Shown here piece after piece: positions 63,825 to 64,000 of a stretch of DNA of 64,000 nucleotides (the first letter of the stretch is position 1; every line of letters begins with the position of its first letter). A program made the translations under genes and the position numbers. The DNA lies in contig JAHCMI010000036.1 of NCBI GenBank assembly GCA_019192545.1, positions 1 to 64,000 of the forward strand, written 5' to 3'. The stretch is from Rivularia sp. MS3 (GTDB lineage: Bacteria > Cyanobacteriota > Cyanobacteriia > Cyanobacteriales > Nostocaceae). The notes below the pieces were generated by a model that had not been told where the DNA came from, searched no databases, and worked only from the letters and a program-made list of their open reading frames with translations.

Positions 63825-64000
63825 TTTATGTTCGCTCCTAAAAGTTATATATATTAAATTCTTAGTCTTGAAATTAAGATTTATGCAAGTGCGCTTCTGA
63901 TGCTATAAGCTTTTTTAGAGAAAAAATACTTATATTTTAATATTTACCAATTACAAGTTCTGAATCTTTAAGCTGAAAAAATTTTTACAAAAAAGGCAGA

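Overview
The window reads as chromosome of a multicellular, probably heterocyst-forming cyanobacterium (Nostocales, perhaps near Calothrix/Rivularia). The evidence is: several cyanobacteria-restricted families (DUF3155, DUF3598, DUF3611, DUF2854); homologues of chloroplast biogenesis factors (CRR7, CCB2/CCB4, LPA1/REP27); HIP1 octamers (GCGATCGC); heptameric short tandem repeats; and many Ser/Thr kinases, histidine kinases and WD40 proteins. Base composition looks AT-rich by eye. The genus is inferred, not demonstrated. I saw no phage, transposase or CRISPR array.

Layout. 1-6.4 kb: surface proteins, namely a 5'-truncated RTX/cadherin-like adhesin with a perfect 480-bp-period tandem duplication, and two paralogous secreted proteins sharing a TrbI-like domain, one of them with three SLH domains. 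6.4-11.3 kb: a GAF histidine kinase, DUF3155, a cytochrome b6f cofactor-assembly protein, a PadR regulator whose promoter carries two near-identical GTA-N8-TAC dyads, and DUF3611. 11.7-15.3 kb: housekeeping cluster serS-rseP-nth-rpsN. 15.5-25.5 kb: aat, DUF3598, ftsX, an LPA1-like protein, tRNA-Thr(CGT), a REC-GGDEF protein, crr7, DUF2854, a 55-aa small gene, a lone receiver and ppk1.

25.9-31.9 kb (minus strand) is the most interesting block: an apparent chaperone-usher surface-fibre operon (subunit-like protein, accessory secreted protein, PapD-like chaperone, usher). The usher carries a 290-residue low-complexity N-terminal extension with an internal repeat and C-terminal carboxypeptidase-regulatory-like domains.

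32.8-41.3 kb: a histidine kinase with an in-frame insertion resembling an intergenic repeat, a DUF2267 protein, a TRAP-type solute-binding domain fused behind an internal Tat-like anchor, a TPR protein, an ECF-like sigma factor, a glyoxalase-like membrane protein and two unrecognised proteins. 41.4-48 kb: lysS, an SDH-type Clp-fold protease, an M48 protease and a DinG-like protein lacking a recognisable Walker A. 48.3-54.3 kb: the rimP-nusA-ylxR-infB operon, with an intrinsic-terminator-like hairpin directly before rimP. 54.4-64 kb: a channel-like membrane protein, a peptidoglycan-binding protein with a Pro/Thr tail, a second SDH protease, a WD40 Ser/Thr kinase, a CHRD protein with a PEP-CTERM-like tail, a DUF3365-HAMP haem-binding sensor and a second Ser/Thr kinase.

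Intergenic DNA is rich in strong hairpins and in heptameric repeats arranged as inverted pairs near gene 3' ends. All assignments come from reading the sequence; no database search was run.
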